From Nannobrachium achirus (Eukaryota > Chordata > Actinopteri > Myctophiformes > Myctophidae), in the NCBI GenBank assembly GCA_963921795.1, contig OY997640.1:49324050-49388049 (forward strand): a stretch of DNA of 64,000 bases, given 5' to 3'. The notes beneath the pieces were generated by a model. The model was not told the origin of the DNA and made no database searches. It worked only from the letters and a program-made list of their open reading frames with translations. This document shows, one piece after another, positions 50,601-61,204 of the stretch. The translations under genes and the position numbers were made by a program. Position 1 is the first letter of the stretch, and every line of letters starts with the position of its first letter.

Positions 50601-50713
50601 TCTTACTGTGGAAAAGGCAAAACTAAGCCAACCACCCTCCTACGAACAACTTCTACTGCACTAGCTGATAAAATGTGCAGCTAGCCAAGGCATTAGGCTC
50701 ACAGCAGTGGCTA

Positions 50714-50825
<112 letters not shown>

Positions 50826-51402
50826 GGGTGCATGGTGTGAGAAACGGTGACTACATTTAAAGCAGATTATAGAAGAGGTGCTTCAAAGCACCCAGCTGTG
50901 TCTACAGCAGGCGTGTCAGTAAGGAAACACTCCACTGGGTAGACCTGAGTGGCGGGTCGGGACCCAAAAGTGGGTCATGGAATGTTCTGGCAGGGTGGCA
51001 GATAAGGAGCTTTTAGAGCTGAATACCGTATTTTATAATGTATTTCCATCCTGCCGTCAAGGTCGACACAAAATCTGGGTCCCAGTGTGAAACTGGCCGA
51101 GAACCACGGCTCTGCGCAGAACGCCTATCAAATCCCAAAGTTGTAATCCTAGTTAGCGAAGAATCAAGTGAATTGCACTCAGGCTGGTCTTTTATTAACA
51201 CAGCGAGTGTCCAGAGAAAAGAAACGGGGGTTAGAGGTGATTGTTTAGCAGAGATAAGAGGAGAGAAATAATTACTTTTCAGGATGAATGAGGCCATGTG
51301 GGAAGCACGGTCTGAGAATGTTTCGGCACAATGGTCTTACTCAGCTGGTAGACAGCTGGACTGACAATGCACACTGTCTCTCTGGTCAATGCACGGATGG
51401 AT

Positions 51403-51403
<1 letters not shown>

Positions 51404-51501
<98 letters not shown>
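51404..51501. repeat. (GT)n microsatellite
   Basis: About 47 GT units. Confidence 0.98.
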
Positions 51502-51567
51502 ACAACCACATGCCTCTCATACACATGAGTTGCTAGCCATGAGTTGCTTCACCTGACAGTGAGGAGG

Positions 51568-51700
51568 AGTTAAGGGCTGTTTACCCCAGGAACAATAACT
51601 ATAAAAATATCGTTTTAAAAATCATTCCAATTTCTTGTGGATGGCAGAGTCCACTCCACAATCATTTTATAATGAACTTCATAGTAATTAATGGTTATAG
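51568..51700. mobile_element. MITE fragment related to 43140-43315
   Basis: CAGGAACAATAACTATAAAA and TTGTGGATGGCAGAGTCCAC parallel the 43140 element's ends and core. No second terminus found. Confidence 0.45.
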
Positions 51701-52061
51701 TGCTTGGGTGTGAACAGTCCAAGACACAGTGAATGTCCTGAGCGTCATAACCAACCTGTAGGCGGCGCTAGAGCAGCAGCAGAGAGCGCCCTCCCCAGCC
51801 GGCTTCCCACCAACAAACATAATCAGTTGTCTTTGTTGGAACTCACAGACAGCTTTTTTTGGATTGATGTGGACAGTAAAAGAAAAAAAAAAGCTTTCAA
51901 CTTTAGTCTTTTTTAGTGGCCAATTATATTTTACCCCTTTTCTTCCCCAATTTAGTCGTTGTGCCAATTAATTCCTCCCCACACACATTTCTGTGTGTCA
52001 ATGTTCTACTCCTCCCGCCCAACATTCCCTGACGGGTGCCGCCCAGTCCGTAGGGGTTCAT

Positions 52062-52150
52062 GAAATTTGAATTCAATTCAATTCAAAGGAGCTTTATTGG
52101 CATGAGAAAACATAGTATAGGTTTACATTGCCAAAGCAAGTGTCAAAATA
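52062..52150 (+). repeat. LINE-like 3' tail repeat
   Basis: TTGAATTCAATTCAATTCAA followed by GCTTTATTGGCATGAGAA and ACATTGCCAAAGCAAG is a common teleost repeat associated with LINE 3' ends. No coding residues nearby. Confidence 0.55.
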
Positions 52151-52321
52151 TAATAAAACTGTTGAAAAAGGGGAATACATATAGAGTTGAGGCGGACCAG
52201 GCGGTACATCATTGTGTAAACAGAGCTATGTCACATTTTGGCGTAATGTACATATTGTCGTTGTCGGGTGGAAACCTTGTATGTCCAAAACCTTTCGCTT
52301 TGTCAATTTAAAAATGATTTA

Positions 52322-52392
52322 ACACTAGACCTACAAGCAAACAACGCATCGCGCTGCGAGGCGTTGTGTGATTGTAGATCTGCTATTTTATA
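52322..52392. repeat. recurring palindrome, free-standing copy
   Basis: AGACCTACAAGCAAACAACG pairs with CGTTGTGTGATTGTAGATCT around GCATCGCGCTGCGAGG. No host transposon termini are recognised nearby. Confidence 0.8.
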
Positions 52393-52808
52393 CATATACA
52401 TACATTGGTGCGTGCTGCACTACAGCATGAAATTGCCCTGGACAACAGGCTATTGAGGGATGACATGTCTTGACAAAATGTATGTTTGTAGGGCCTGAAT
52501 CACTGTGATACTGCTTACTGCTCTCTCTCTCTCTCTCTGGTAAGTCGTGTGTAGGTTGGTTCCCACTGTTACCGTTGTCTTATGTCCTCATACATGCTCA
52601 GTATTGACTGCAGCACTCCTGCATGTATATAACTGAGGGCACTCTCCATTATATCTACCCGTGTGATGCAATTATATTTCATTATTCATAATGAGTTACT
52701 GTATATAATTATTACGAATTCACAGAGTCTGATGTTGGTATCAGCGCTAGAGCCTGCATCTGTCTCTCTAACTTACAATACAATAGTAGAGACAGGGTAA
52801 GTCTCTCT

Positions 52809-52810
52809 CG

Positions 52811-52873
<63 letters not shown>
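52809..52873. repeat. (GT)n microsatellite
   Basis: About 30 GT units. Confidence 0.97.
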
Positions 52874-52876
<3 letters not shown>

Positions 52877-52879
52877 GGG

Positions 52880-54060
52880 CCTCTTTTGAAGTGTTAAACA
52901 GACCTGAATTATTCAGCTATACCTGAAGCGATGGCCTGGCTCTAAAACAACCATTTACATCAGAGAACTGGACCGCTTAGCTGCAGCTACACAACTGAGT
53001 TGTTCCATATATTCCACTGTACCAGTCTCCACACTGACTGAGAGCAAAAGTAGGCCTACTTGCACTCTTGTACTTTTTGTACTGTAACAATATTGAAGTA
53101 AGATTGGGTACAGGGTTTAAGACAACAAATTGTAAAGGTCAGTACATACCGAGAGAGTTTATTTTGCATGCGATTAATTCACATGATTTTAAACTGCTGT
53201 ATATGTTATGAGTAAATGAATGCCAATATAACGCAACGATAATGCAACATATTTGTTTTTCAAAACAAGATAGATTTTTCACTGTAACTAAAATCAACAA
53301 CCTGTATGAATGACGTGAGGCATCACCAAATTAGTTGCATTTTCGTATCGTTCTTTTTTTTTTTTTTTTTTGATGCTCAGTTCTCAGCTTGGATTCAACA
53401 CATTGATTAGTTGCAGAAGTGCTTGGTTCTAATATTGGATGTACACTATGTTCCACCAAAGCGAGGTAATGATGACATGCACCAAATGGCAGTGATGTCG
53501 ATGTGCAAGGTTTTAGGTCATTCATGGGGAATGAACCTCTCGGTCCAACTTAGATTGACATCGCTATAAACTTCAAAGCGAGGGGATAGTTGGCTTTATA
53601 TTCCATTTCAAGTAAGATTCACTTTCATTTTAAAGGGCTTGGGGAAAAGCTTAGGTCTGAAACCACACAGAGACTAAACTAAACCACAAGGCTGGGAAAC
53701 ATATTGGATAAATAACAATTAAAATATATTATTCTAATTTATAAACAAAGCCATTTAGGTAAAAAAGAAAAGAAAAATAATTTGTCTTGTGTGGCCCCCT
53801 AGTGTGATGACTTGACATGGTCCACCTTTAGGAGGAAATTACAATTTGACTTCCAATATTGACATATTTCTAGTTTATACAAACTAATTCTGGCAGCTCT
53901 GGCATGAGGCCATGCAGGTTTTCAGTCACAGTACTGCTTATCAGTACTTCAGGACTGAAGTACTGTATATTGTATAGCACTACACTATGCCACTTCACTG
54001 CAATCAAGCGATAATTTAACTCTGAGTCCCTCTGAGAACTACCAGTCTATTGAACCGGCA
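52880..54060. other. intron stretch, nothing recognised
   Basis: Single-copy-looking AT-rich sequence with a T18 run at 53352. No exon supported. Confidence 0.4.
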
Positions 54061-54295
54061 ATGGTTTGTTCTTACCCGCCAGCTACGTCAGTTGGTTTTG
54101 TACAAACTATTATGACTCCATGGGAGCTAAAGTGCCAAACAGGACTCAGGCTATACACTTGGATACTGTAGGGTGTATTGAATGTTCAGATGTTTGTTTC
54201 AGACTAAATTTTACATACGGAATAATTTTATATTCAGTATTCAGGGATCATACGCACACGCACACAGACACACACGTGCGCACACCCACACCCAC

Positions 54296-54352
54296 GCTCA
54301 CTCACTCACTCACTCACTCACTCACTCACTCACTCACTCACTCACTCACTCA

Positions 54353-54438
<86 letters not shown>
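54296..54438. repeat. compound (CACT)n-(CA)n microsatellite
   Basis: About 15 CACT units then about 40 CA units; lies 22 bp into the intron after the donor of the exon at 54460-54607. Confidence 0.98.
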
Positions 54439-54440
<2 letters not shown>

Positions 54441-54459
54441 ATAAAGCAGAGTGTCTCAC

Positions 54460-54607
54460 CTCCTCATGTCCTCCTGAATGTAGAGAGACAACAGCTGTTT
54501 GGGGATGCTGAACGACAAAGTGCATTCTTCCATCTGCTCTCGGACCAGCATCCACTTGCTGTCTACGGTCTGAAACCTGTACACCTTGCATATCGGGTTC
54601 TTGAACA
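54460..54607 (-). CDS. inpp4b: inpp4b internal exon (first of four in window)
   Basis: Encodes 48 whole codons plus split codons at both ends, reading [20 protein letters not shown] and ending with [13 protein letters not shown]4B is a cytosolic lipid phosphatase that removes the 4-phosphate from PI(3,4)P2 and restrains AKT signalling. This piece aligns with the vertebrate INPP4A segment ICRMYRF...LEQM...LEEDAARV between the C2 and phosphatase domains; the [10 protein letters not shown] form fits the B paralogue better. The minus-strand acceptor (CTCTCTGCAG) enters in phase 1 and the donor (AG|GTGAGA) leaves in phase 2, matching the next exon exactly. The intron starts with about 20 nt of plain sequence, then a long TG tract. 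INPP4A is the alternative. The match to the family is from memory, not a search. Confidence 0.9.
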
Positions 54608-54759
54608 CTGCAGAGAGGGGGAGAGCGGAACAGACAGAGGGAAAGACAGAGGTTAGAGAAGACATGTTCATCTGTTAACTAACTGCCTTTTGAATACTTG
54701 AGTATGTACTTGAGTAAGCCCTATCTGTATCCACCTGTTTCCGTGATAATTTACTGTAG

Positions 54760-54885
54760 AACTATTTGTGGGACACTACCGGAGAACAGCAAACATACAA
54801 GCTCACGTCGCGTCGCAAATGCAACCATTGTGAGCTTGTAGATCACTCTCGACTGCGACACCGGAAACTGCCACACACCTTCTGC
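54760..54885. repeat. palindrome copy with extended arms
   Basis: Core CATACAAGCTCAC / TGTGAGCTTGTAGA (54785-54851); outside it GTGGGACACTACCGG and CGACACCGGAAACTGCCACA also pair loosely, suggesting a small MITE around the palindrome. Confidence 0.65.
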
Positions 54886-54929
54886 GCAATGCACGATTAG
54901 ACGTTGGAAATTTGTGGATATACTGTATA

Positions 54930-55981
54930 CTGTCCTTTATCCTCCACTCGCAACAGTATGCTCTGGCAACTTTTTAATATACCTGCAATGGTGGCTTCCA
55001 AATGTGAATACATGCAGCTCATAGAGTTACTTATTGGACATGTGTAGACAGTGCTGTTCAGTGGTGTGGATGAGTGTCTGGTCCAGATCTACCATTAACA
55101 CAATCTCTGCCAAAAAAAAAAAAAAAAAAAAAAAAACTTTGTACTGCTTCTCCGCCAGGCCTGAGGAACCCGAGAATTTAATACGCTTTAATTAAAATAG
55201 GCCGGAAGTAATCCTCCGCAATCGGTTTCAACGCGGACGGTCCATCCTCTATTCCGGCCGTTAGCTTTCTGTGTATACAACAAGGCTTACAAATAGAGAA
55301 CGGCTGGACGGATTTTCAAAAAATGTTTTGCTGATGAAAGCTGATGAAATACCCGCACACGCACGATGCATAGTCCGTGTCCGATCGCGCAAGATGGAAA
55401 CTCTAGCGCCCACGTTAAAAGGTAAGAGAAGCCAGGCAGTGAAAGGTTGCTCGGGTGGTCCGGTCAATGAGTTAAGACCAGTGTCTTGTTCCTGTGCAGT
55501 CTCCGCTGGTCATCCCTGCCAAGCTGCTCTGCTTGCCCTGAGCTGATCATCAACTCAGGGACACTGTGTACCATGGAGATCACTGCCGTGGAGATAGGTG
55601 CTTGCTGTCTCCCATTCCTGCTCTCGAGCTGGGTCAGGTCCTGGCCACATTCAGCACACAAACCCTTCATTACTGTGGGGTGGTTGCATTCATCTATTCT
55701 GACAATGACACTCCCAGCAGACATGCTTTCTCTGTGTTGACAGCAGAGCTCCCTCACCACTCCAGCACTGTCCGACTTCACCTTCTCCGATGGCAGACTA
55801 CTTAAATGATCTGTGGACTCTACTGGGGATGTGGGGATGCAGAACGCCAGAGTTCATGTTCACCAGAGACCCGGGTTTCACCTTCCACTCCTGGTGCACC
55901 ACTATGGTGGTGGCGGAGCCCTGGCCATCCTTCACCACACTGACGGTGCCAAACCGAACCGAAGTCTGCAGGATCCTCCAT
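54930..55981 (-). pseudogene. ctdp1: processed pseudogene of ctdp1 (FCP1 phosphatase), broken
   Basis: CTDP1/FCP1 dephosphorylates the RNA polymerase II C-terminal domain. On the minus strand the N-terminal biotinyl-like region (WKVKPGSLVNMNS), then VVRELCC, HPTVMKGLCAECGQDLTQLE, SMVHSVPELM and AEQLGRDDQRRLHRNK follow one another without introns, then the catalytic start LMVDLDQTLIHTTEQHC and a fragment YELHVFTFGS. This matches the human protein in order. It is dead: at least two frameshifts near the 5' end, a segment of about 31 residues missing between MSNK and LYELHVF with a stop (TAA) at that junction, loss of alignment after IAGIL, and a 377-bp TTAA-flanked insertion at 55099-55475. Intron absence points to retrocopying. 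No poly(A) tail was located because the 3' part is lost. Confidence 0.85.
55095..55475. mobile_element. TTAA-target element inserted in the ctdp1 retrocopy
   Basis: Both ends carry TTAA (55095-55098 and 55472-55475). Removing the insert restores the ctdp1 order LVL-MVDLDQT across a single TTAA (codons TTA ATG), so this is a datable insertion with a 4-bp target duplication, as made by piggyBac-type transposases. The right end, read inward on the minus strand, is TTAACTCATTGACC, like the ends of the elements at 23507, 18528 and 39505. It contains a run of about 26 A and a block (CCCACGTTAAAAGGTAAG) shared with 19115-19135. No coding capacity is seen. Confidence 0.7.
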
Positions 55982-56336
55982 CTGGTTCTATCTACTGCGG
56001 TTACCTCTTCTGAATTTCCTTACCCGATAACCTGAGGTTAAATGAAACATATATTTCCTTCCAGATGTTGTGTGGTTGTGTCAGTCTTCAAATAAAACAA
56101 AATGCCAGTCTGATTGGCTACAGCATAGATGGCCTCTCTCTGATTGGCTAGGGGTGTAAACACAGACTCACAGATACCGTTTCTCGAGATGTGCATAAGG
56201 CGAGACACCTGGATCATCGCGTTTCATTCCGCTTAAGCGTGCATGGCCTGAGTGGTCAGCGCCATCTGGTGGACACTCATTGGGTGAAGTGTGGAGATGA
56301 TGGTTTGTCATCAGAATATGTAACTGATTGAAGCTC
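55982..56336. other. spacer between ctdp1 retrocopy and zinc-finger exon
   Basis: Would hold the 3' UTR of the zinc-finger gene on the minus strand. TCTGATTGGCTA occurs twice (56109 and 56139). No minus-strand AATAAA is present here. Confidence 0.4.
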
Positions 56337-57362
56337 TTATGTGGTGTGGACACGCAGGTGCCTCTTCAGGTTACTTAACACACCAAAACCCTTGTCACAC
56401 TGTGTACATTGGAAGGGTTTTTCTCCAGTATGCACACGCTGGTGTGTCCTCAGGTTAGCTAACACACTGAAACCCTTGTCACACTGTTTACACACAAAGG
56501 GTTTTTCTCCAGTGTGGACACGCTGGTGCTTCTTCAAGTCATCTAACTGACTGAAACCCTTGTCACACTGTTTACACAGAAAGGGTTTTTCTCCAGTGTG
56601 GACACGCTGATGTGTCTTCATTTGATATAACCTACTGAAACCCTTGTCACACTGTTTACAAACAAAGGGTTTTTCTCCAGTGTGGACACGGTGGTGTGTC
56701 TTCAGGTCAGATATCACACTGAAACGCTTGTCACACTGTGTACACACAAAGGGTTTTTCTCCAGTGTGGACACGCTGGTGCTTCGTCAGAGTACCTTTTT
56801 CACTGAAACCCTTGTCACACTGTTTACACACAAAGGGTTTTTCTCCGGTGTGGATACGTTGGTGTGTCTTCAGGTTACTCAAGTCACTGAAGCCCTTGTC
56901 GCAATGTTTACACACAAAGGGTTTTTCTCCAGTGTGGAGACGCTGGTGTGTCTTCAAGTGATCTAACCTACTGAGACCCTTCCCACATTGTTTACACTGG
57001 AAAGGTTTTTCTTTGGTGTGGACATGCTGGACATGCTGTGTCGATACCGCAATGCAACTCTTATCACATAAGAGGTTTTCTTTCCTGGGTAGGTCATCAA
57101 ATGTTTCTTTACTTCTGGCGTCGTCAAAGTCCTCGCAAGATCTCGGTTTACCTGTGTCTCCTTGTTGCTGGCCGGTTACACAGCTGGTGATTGTCGGACA
57201 GGAAGATGAGGGCAGCCGTCCATTGCTCATCGTTTGACTGTAGAGGTTGTGGTGGCTCCTCGTCATGTTTTCATGGAGGGTGACCAGAGACGTGAAGGCG
57301 TATGGACAGATTGGACACTCAGAAGAGAACACCTGTGTCCTGGAAGATTGGTTAATGGACAC
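56337..57362 (-). CDS. C2H2 zinc-finger protein, array exon with eight fingers
   Basis: Nuclear DNA-binding protein of the large vertebrate C2H2 class. From about residue 119 there are eight consecutive fingers of C-x2-C-x12-H-x3-H type joined by HTGEKPF linkers. Most fingers share CKQCDKGFS and differ in the recognition helix (for example [31 protein letters not shown]), so each should read a different triplet. Upstream lie an acidic spacer ([14 protein letters not shown]), a degenerate finger near residues 99-114 and an atypical CPICPYAF motif with displaced histidines (residues 16-38). The listed start is a GTG; the frame stays open upstream to 57524 without an ATG and the first ATG (57266) would cut off the CPIC motif. 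I therefore read this as the last coding exon of a spliced gene whose first exon is not identified. No KRAB, SCAN or BTB domain is visible. It lies in an inpp4b intron, same strand. Confidence 0.8.
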   Translation of the reverse strand: MSINQSSRTQVFSSECPICPYAFTSLVTLHENMTRSHHNLYSQTMSNGRLPSSSCPTITSCVTGQQQGDTGKPRSCEDFDDARSKETFDDLPRKENLLCDKSCIAVSTQHVQHVHTKEKPFQCKQCGKGLSRLDHLKTHQRLHTGEKPFVCKHCDKGFSDLSNLKTHQRIHTGEKPFVCKQCDKGFSEKGTLTKHQRVHTGEKPFVCTQCDKRFSVISDLKTHHRVHTGEKPFVCKQCDKGFSRLYQMKTHQRVHTGEKPFLCKQCDKGFSQLDDLKKHQRVHTGEKPFVCKQCDKGFSVLANLRTHQRVHTGEKPFQCTQCDKGFGVLSNLKRHLRVHTT

Positions 57363-57524
57363 CGCTTTGTAAATTGGAAGGCGTTTCTTTGTCTCTTGCG
57401 GGTTGGAATGACTGTCTCTATATGTCCAGATAGCCTGACTCGTACGGAAGGCTACGGGGTCTCTCCGTGAGAGCTGGCTAGTGATTATAGAATATATATG
57501 AGACTTGTCGGAGTAGAGCTTGTG
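57363..57524 (-). CDS. possible 5' extension of the zinc-finger exon
   Basis: The zinc-finger frame continues without a stop from 57362 to 57524, where a TAG closes it, but holds no ATG. Translated parts such as [18 protein letters not shown] look unremarkable. A splice acceptor may lie inside (a CACTAG after a weak pyrimidine run near 57478-57490), so only part would be coding. Offered as a boundary note; I cannot fix the exon start from sequence alone. Confidence 0.35.
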
Positions 57525-57599
57525 CTATCCTCTTTTTCTTTCGTTTAAACTCAGGTTTACACGAAAGAAGATTGATGGTGACATCACGTCACCAAGACT

Positions 57600-57745
57600 G
57601 CTGGTCCCTCATTGGCTTTTATGGTGATAATGAGCGTCATCACCCAATTGATGACGTCATTCTGTGTTTTTTCAAGTGATTTCCCATTGAATGACATCAC
57701 TGTGTGTTTCCCATGGGTTTTCCCTTTGGATGACGTCAGCGCAGA
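57600..57745 (-). promoter_or_regulatory. CRE-rich region upstream of the zinc-finger exon
   Basis: Two perfect cAMP-response elements TGACGTCA sit at 57652-57659 and 57731-57738, with further half-related sites (TGACATCAC, CATCACGTCACC) nearby and an inverted CCAAT box (ATTGG) at about 57611. The cluster lies 130-380 bp upstream of the zinc-finger exon on its strand, so it may be its promoter. Clustered CREs with a CCAAT box are common in TATA-less vertebrate promoters; no expression evidence is available here. Confidence 0.45.
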
Positions 57746-57889
57746 CACATAGACGTAGATTTTACCCTAAGATAGATGTAAATGCTTATTAGTGTGGTTG
57801 CCCGACAGGTCAACACACTATAGTCCTGGGGAAACTTTATTTATTCTTCTTCTAGATAAACCTTTTTTGTCAATGGGTTTTTACCTTGA

Positions 57890-57992
57890 TATGGAATCAA
57901 TAGGGAATCAATGGTAATGGGAATCAATAGAGAATCAATGGGAGTGGGAATCAATAGGGAATCAATGGGAGTGGGAATCAATAGGGAATCAA
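57890..57992. repeat. minisatellite, unit about 27 bp
   Basis: GGGAATCAATAGGGAATCAA with a TGGGAGT link is repeated about three and a half times. Confidence 0.85.
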
Positions 57993-57994
57993 TT

Positions 57995-58500
57995 GGTCGA
58001 GCTTCACATGACAGTTAGCTTGCTGCAGTCATGTCGGCAACCATACTTGCGATTTCCAATTGCATCTTTTCTAGTTATAAATCGCTCTGGATTAAGTGCC
58101 TAAATTGTGTAAATTATCTCTCTCTCTCCATCCCTTGATCACTAAGTCAAGCAACATTTCAGTTAGTCAAATAAGTAATGATAATGTAAGCTAAAGTGAA
58201 ATGATTTTATGAACCTGAACTTAGCAGAGAGTTGTTGAGCATGGAGGGATGATGAGTGAGGAAAAGAGTATTTCAAACATGATGTATGATGACATCACCA
58301 TTATCCACTTAAACACATCATCGTCAAAGTGTATGTGAACTGTCTAAACTAGAGAAAAGGATCTCAAGGGGAGTTTTTGGTGGTGAAACTCAAGGACGCC
58401 ACTGACAGGGATCCTTCATGAAATAATATTTCCATGAGGCATGAGGTGCAAATGAAATTCTATAATCAATAACGGTGTCTGCCATAGATAAGCTGTCTCT
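57995..58500. other. intron stretch, nothing recognised
   Basis: Single-copy-looking sequence beyond the minisatellite; no feature supported. Confidence 0.4.
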
Positions 58501-58517
58501 CATCTTTCCAAGAAGCC

Positions 58518-58591
58518 CTCTCTCTCTCTCTCTCTCTCTCGCACACACTCACACTCACACACGCACACTCACACACACACATGCACACAAA

Positions 58592-58623
<32 letters not shown>

Positions 58624-58626
58624 CGT

Positions 58627-58708
<82 letters not shown>
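58518..58708. repeat. (CT)n, (CA)n and (GCAC)n compound microsatellite
   Basis: CT units, interrupted CA, about 8 GCAC units, then about 40 CA units. Confidence 0.97.
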
Positions 58709-58709
<1 letters not shown>

Positions 58710-59128
58710 GTGGCGGCCTGGGACTTTGAACAAAAATAAAATAAAGGAGACCTCATTCTATTAATCTATCCCTTATTATTGCCTCCATTTCCATTTTAAT
58801 TGCTTGTTTATAGGACAACAGACAGGGTAAAAAAGAGCTGATTCATGTTCGAACTTTTGTTCGGTATACACCCCAGCATACCACTGGCCCCATTACAGTC
58901 TATTCAAATTCACTCAGCACTCCCCTCACTTAACTTTTTTTTTCTGTCCTGCATAGAGAGAGAGAGAGAGACAGACAGACAGGGAGAGAGAGAGAGAGAG
59001 GCCAACAGCAGCAATTCAAGGCTGTAAACTGAGAAAAAAGGAAAAGAAAACCCCTGGCACTAATGCGCTTATCAACATGCTGGCAGCAGAGGCCAAGAAT
59101 GCTATGCGACTTGAAACAGCCTTTATCC

Positions 59129-59156
59129 CAACCCCCCCCCGCCCCCCCCCCCCACA

Positions 59157-59213
<57 letters not shown>

Positions 59214-59233
59214 CACACACACACACACACACA
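59129..59233. repeat. poly-C and (CA)n tract
   Basis: C-runs from 59132 to 59152 followed by about 38 CA units with one slip (AACACA). Confidence 0.96.
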
Positions 59234-59491
59234 TTTTTCCAATAGATGCAGTTTGAAGAAGGAAGCAGGTACCCCCTATACAATTTTAGAAGAGGTGCAA
59301 ATGTTCAACATCAAGCCTCAACGTCTCCCCCTCTAGGCTAGGCTGAACATTTTCAAAATGTATGTTTCGCTGCCATTACTGTACAAATGTGCAGCAGATG
59401 ATTTTGGATTTGATGACCTAGTAGTGACACATCATTCTTTTGTTGTGCTATAGTTGGTTTAAGCCAATCCCCAGTTTGACATTGATTAGGC

Positions 59492-59919
59492 CTGTGTTTC
59501 TCAATCTTTTTTGGCTTTCACCCCTTTACCTTATTCTTGAATCCAAGTACCCCCTTTACCCGACAACAACATTTTGCTTATAAAACTGCAATTAAAACCA
59601 TAGTTAATATTTGATGCAGATTTCAAGAATCAAGAATATAACATCACAAATAAGAAATGGAGTGAAAGAGTTTCAAACAGTGCCTCCTGAGAAGATTTGT
59701 TTTTAACACTGTGGCCGCTAACATCAGTCCAGTTTTCATGTCAATAACTTCAATACATTCGAAACACTTCAACTTTCAAAACACTTCCCAGTTGCCTGTT
59801 GGTATGTACTTTGGGTTAGCAACTATCGTATCAGGCTTACAACACGTTTCTCTATTTTTCTTTTTGCAGTACCTCAGTGTACCCCTAGGGGTACACATAC
59901 CCCCATTTGAGAAACAATG
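59492..59919. mobile_element. hAT MITE with 8-bp target duplication
   Basis: CTGTGTTTCTCAATC and TTTGAGAAACAATG ends; flanks GATTAGGC (59484-59491) and GATTAGGT (59920-59927). Subterminal CCCCTTTACC / TACCCCTAGGGGTA. 428 bp, no coding capacity. Confidence 0.9.
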
Positions 59920-60300
59920 GATTAGGTGATACAATAGGATCTCTGAGACAGGGACCCTAATCTACACTGCATGTAAAATCCTCCGTTTTTTTAATTAATT
60001 TCTGAGAGTGTACTCAGACCTGTAAGGGTTCATTTGGTCCTAGCTATCAATAATTTAGCTGGGGACCCCCTGAAACCCACTCAAGGACCCCTGGGTTAAG
60101 CCATAGGCTCGGTACAAATTTCGTAGGAGTTGACATCATGGTTCTTAAAATTACGTTTTGTAGATTCTAGCAACTACGGTGCAAGCTGTCTAGAAGAGGG
60201 TCTGTCAGTGTGTCTGTACCCGGCTAATCTCCAAAATGTGTTAAGCGTGGGTACGCAAGGCCGGCCGGAGTGCCTGGTCCTGAGGTGTCAGAGTCCCTGC

Positions 60301-60785
60301 CAGGGGTGTCGCACCAAATTGTGGGCCCAGGGTACAAGGATTCACTGCGGGCACCCCATGAATGTTCTTCATAGGGGGAGGGGATTTAACCCATTTAGAC
60401 TGGGAAGGAACGCATTATTTTGTGCTTTAACTATTTTTGAAAATCAAATTGACAATTTGTGCAAGTCTTTGAATATTTCAAATCCTTCAAAGGTTTTTTG
60501 AAAAACCCATGTTTCTATGTCAGTGTTGCTCAAACCTTTTCATGCGAAATGATATGAATTTGGTCACGGACCCCCATCTCAAAATATTTAGTTCCAGGGA
60601 CCCCCCAGAAGCAAATTTTGAGTTACAAATGTTCGCTTAAAAAATACATATATTCAAACAAAGATTTGCGCACATTTTCACGACTTTTCAAAAATAGCAG
60701 ATCTACAACCTTGCATGTATATCTGCTATTTTTCAATAGCTAAAGTATAAAATAATTAAGACCCCTCCACCTTGGGCCCTGAGGG
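60301..60785. mobile_element. CAGGGG-ended MITE, right end lost
   Basis: CAGGGGTGTCGCACCAAATT and following sequence match 49322-49849; a shortened palindrome lies at 60686-60736. At about 60430 it reads AACTATTTTTGAAAAT where 49322 has its first palindrome, so this copy shows an empty or excised site. The right terminus is absent. Confidence 0.75.
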
Positions 60786-60952
60786 ACAGCGAGTGCATTT
60801 TCCGGCAGCGGCACCTGCCGCGACGTCGTCGGACTTGCCGACAACAGCCACGGCAATGATTCCTATGCCGTGGCAATTATACCTAATCCGTGGCAACGCC
60901 GGACAGACCGACAATCGAGCTGCGTCAGCCGCTGTTGCCGAGCCTATCCTCC

Positions 60953-60963
60953 CCCCCCCCACC

Positions 60964-61001
<38 letters not shown>

Positions 61002-61082
61002 GGCACGCACGCACGCACACTCCCCCCCCCCACCCCCACACACACACACACACGCAGGCACGCATGCACGCACACGCACGCA
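60953..61082. repeat. poly-C, (CA)n and (GCAC)n tract
   Basis: Two C-run plus CA blocks with CGCAGGCACGCA links, directly before a 40-bp block shared with 63470-63510. Confidence 0.95.
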
Positions 61083-61204
61083 CCATGATCAGCTAGTGGA
61101 CCAACGTGCTCATATAGTCAATTATGTATAAATAAATGAATGAAGTAGACTGGTGGTCGCTTGCTGACCTTCCGGATCTGCTGGTGGACCACCGGGCCCG
61201 CCGG

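Noticed and set aside
55020-55104. Reading the LMVDLDQT segment as a true ctdp1 exon with a T-rich acceptor and GGCAG
   Set aside because: Excising at the flanking TTAA pair rebuilds the protein exactly, upstream parts carry frameshifts, and a stop follows at the MSNK junction; a broken retrocopy fits better.
56341-56966. Open frames on the plus strand opposite the zinc fingers
   Set aside because: They are antisense shadows of the repeated finger codons (repeating [14 protein letters not shown]).
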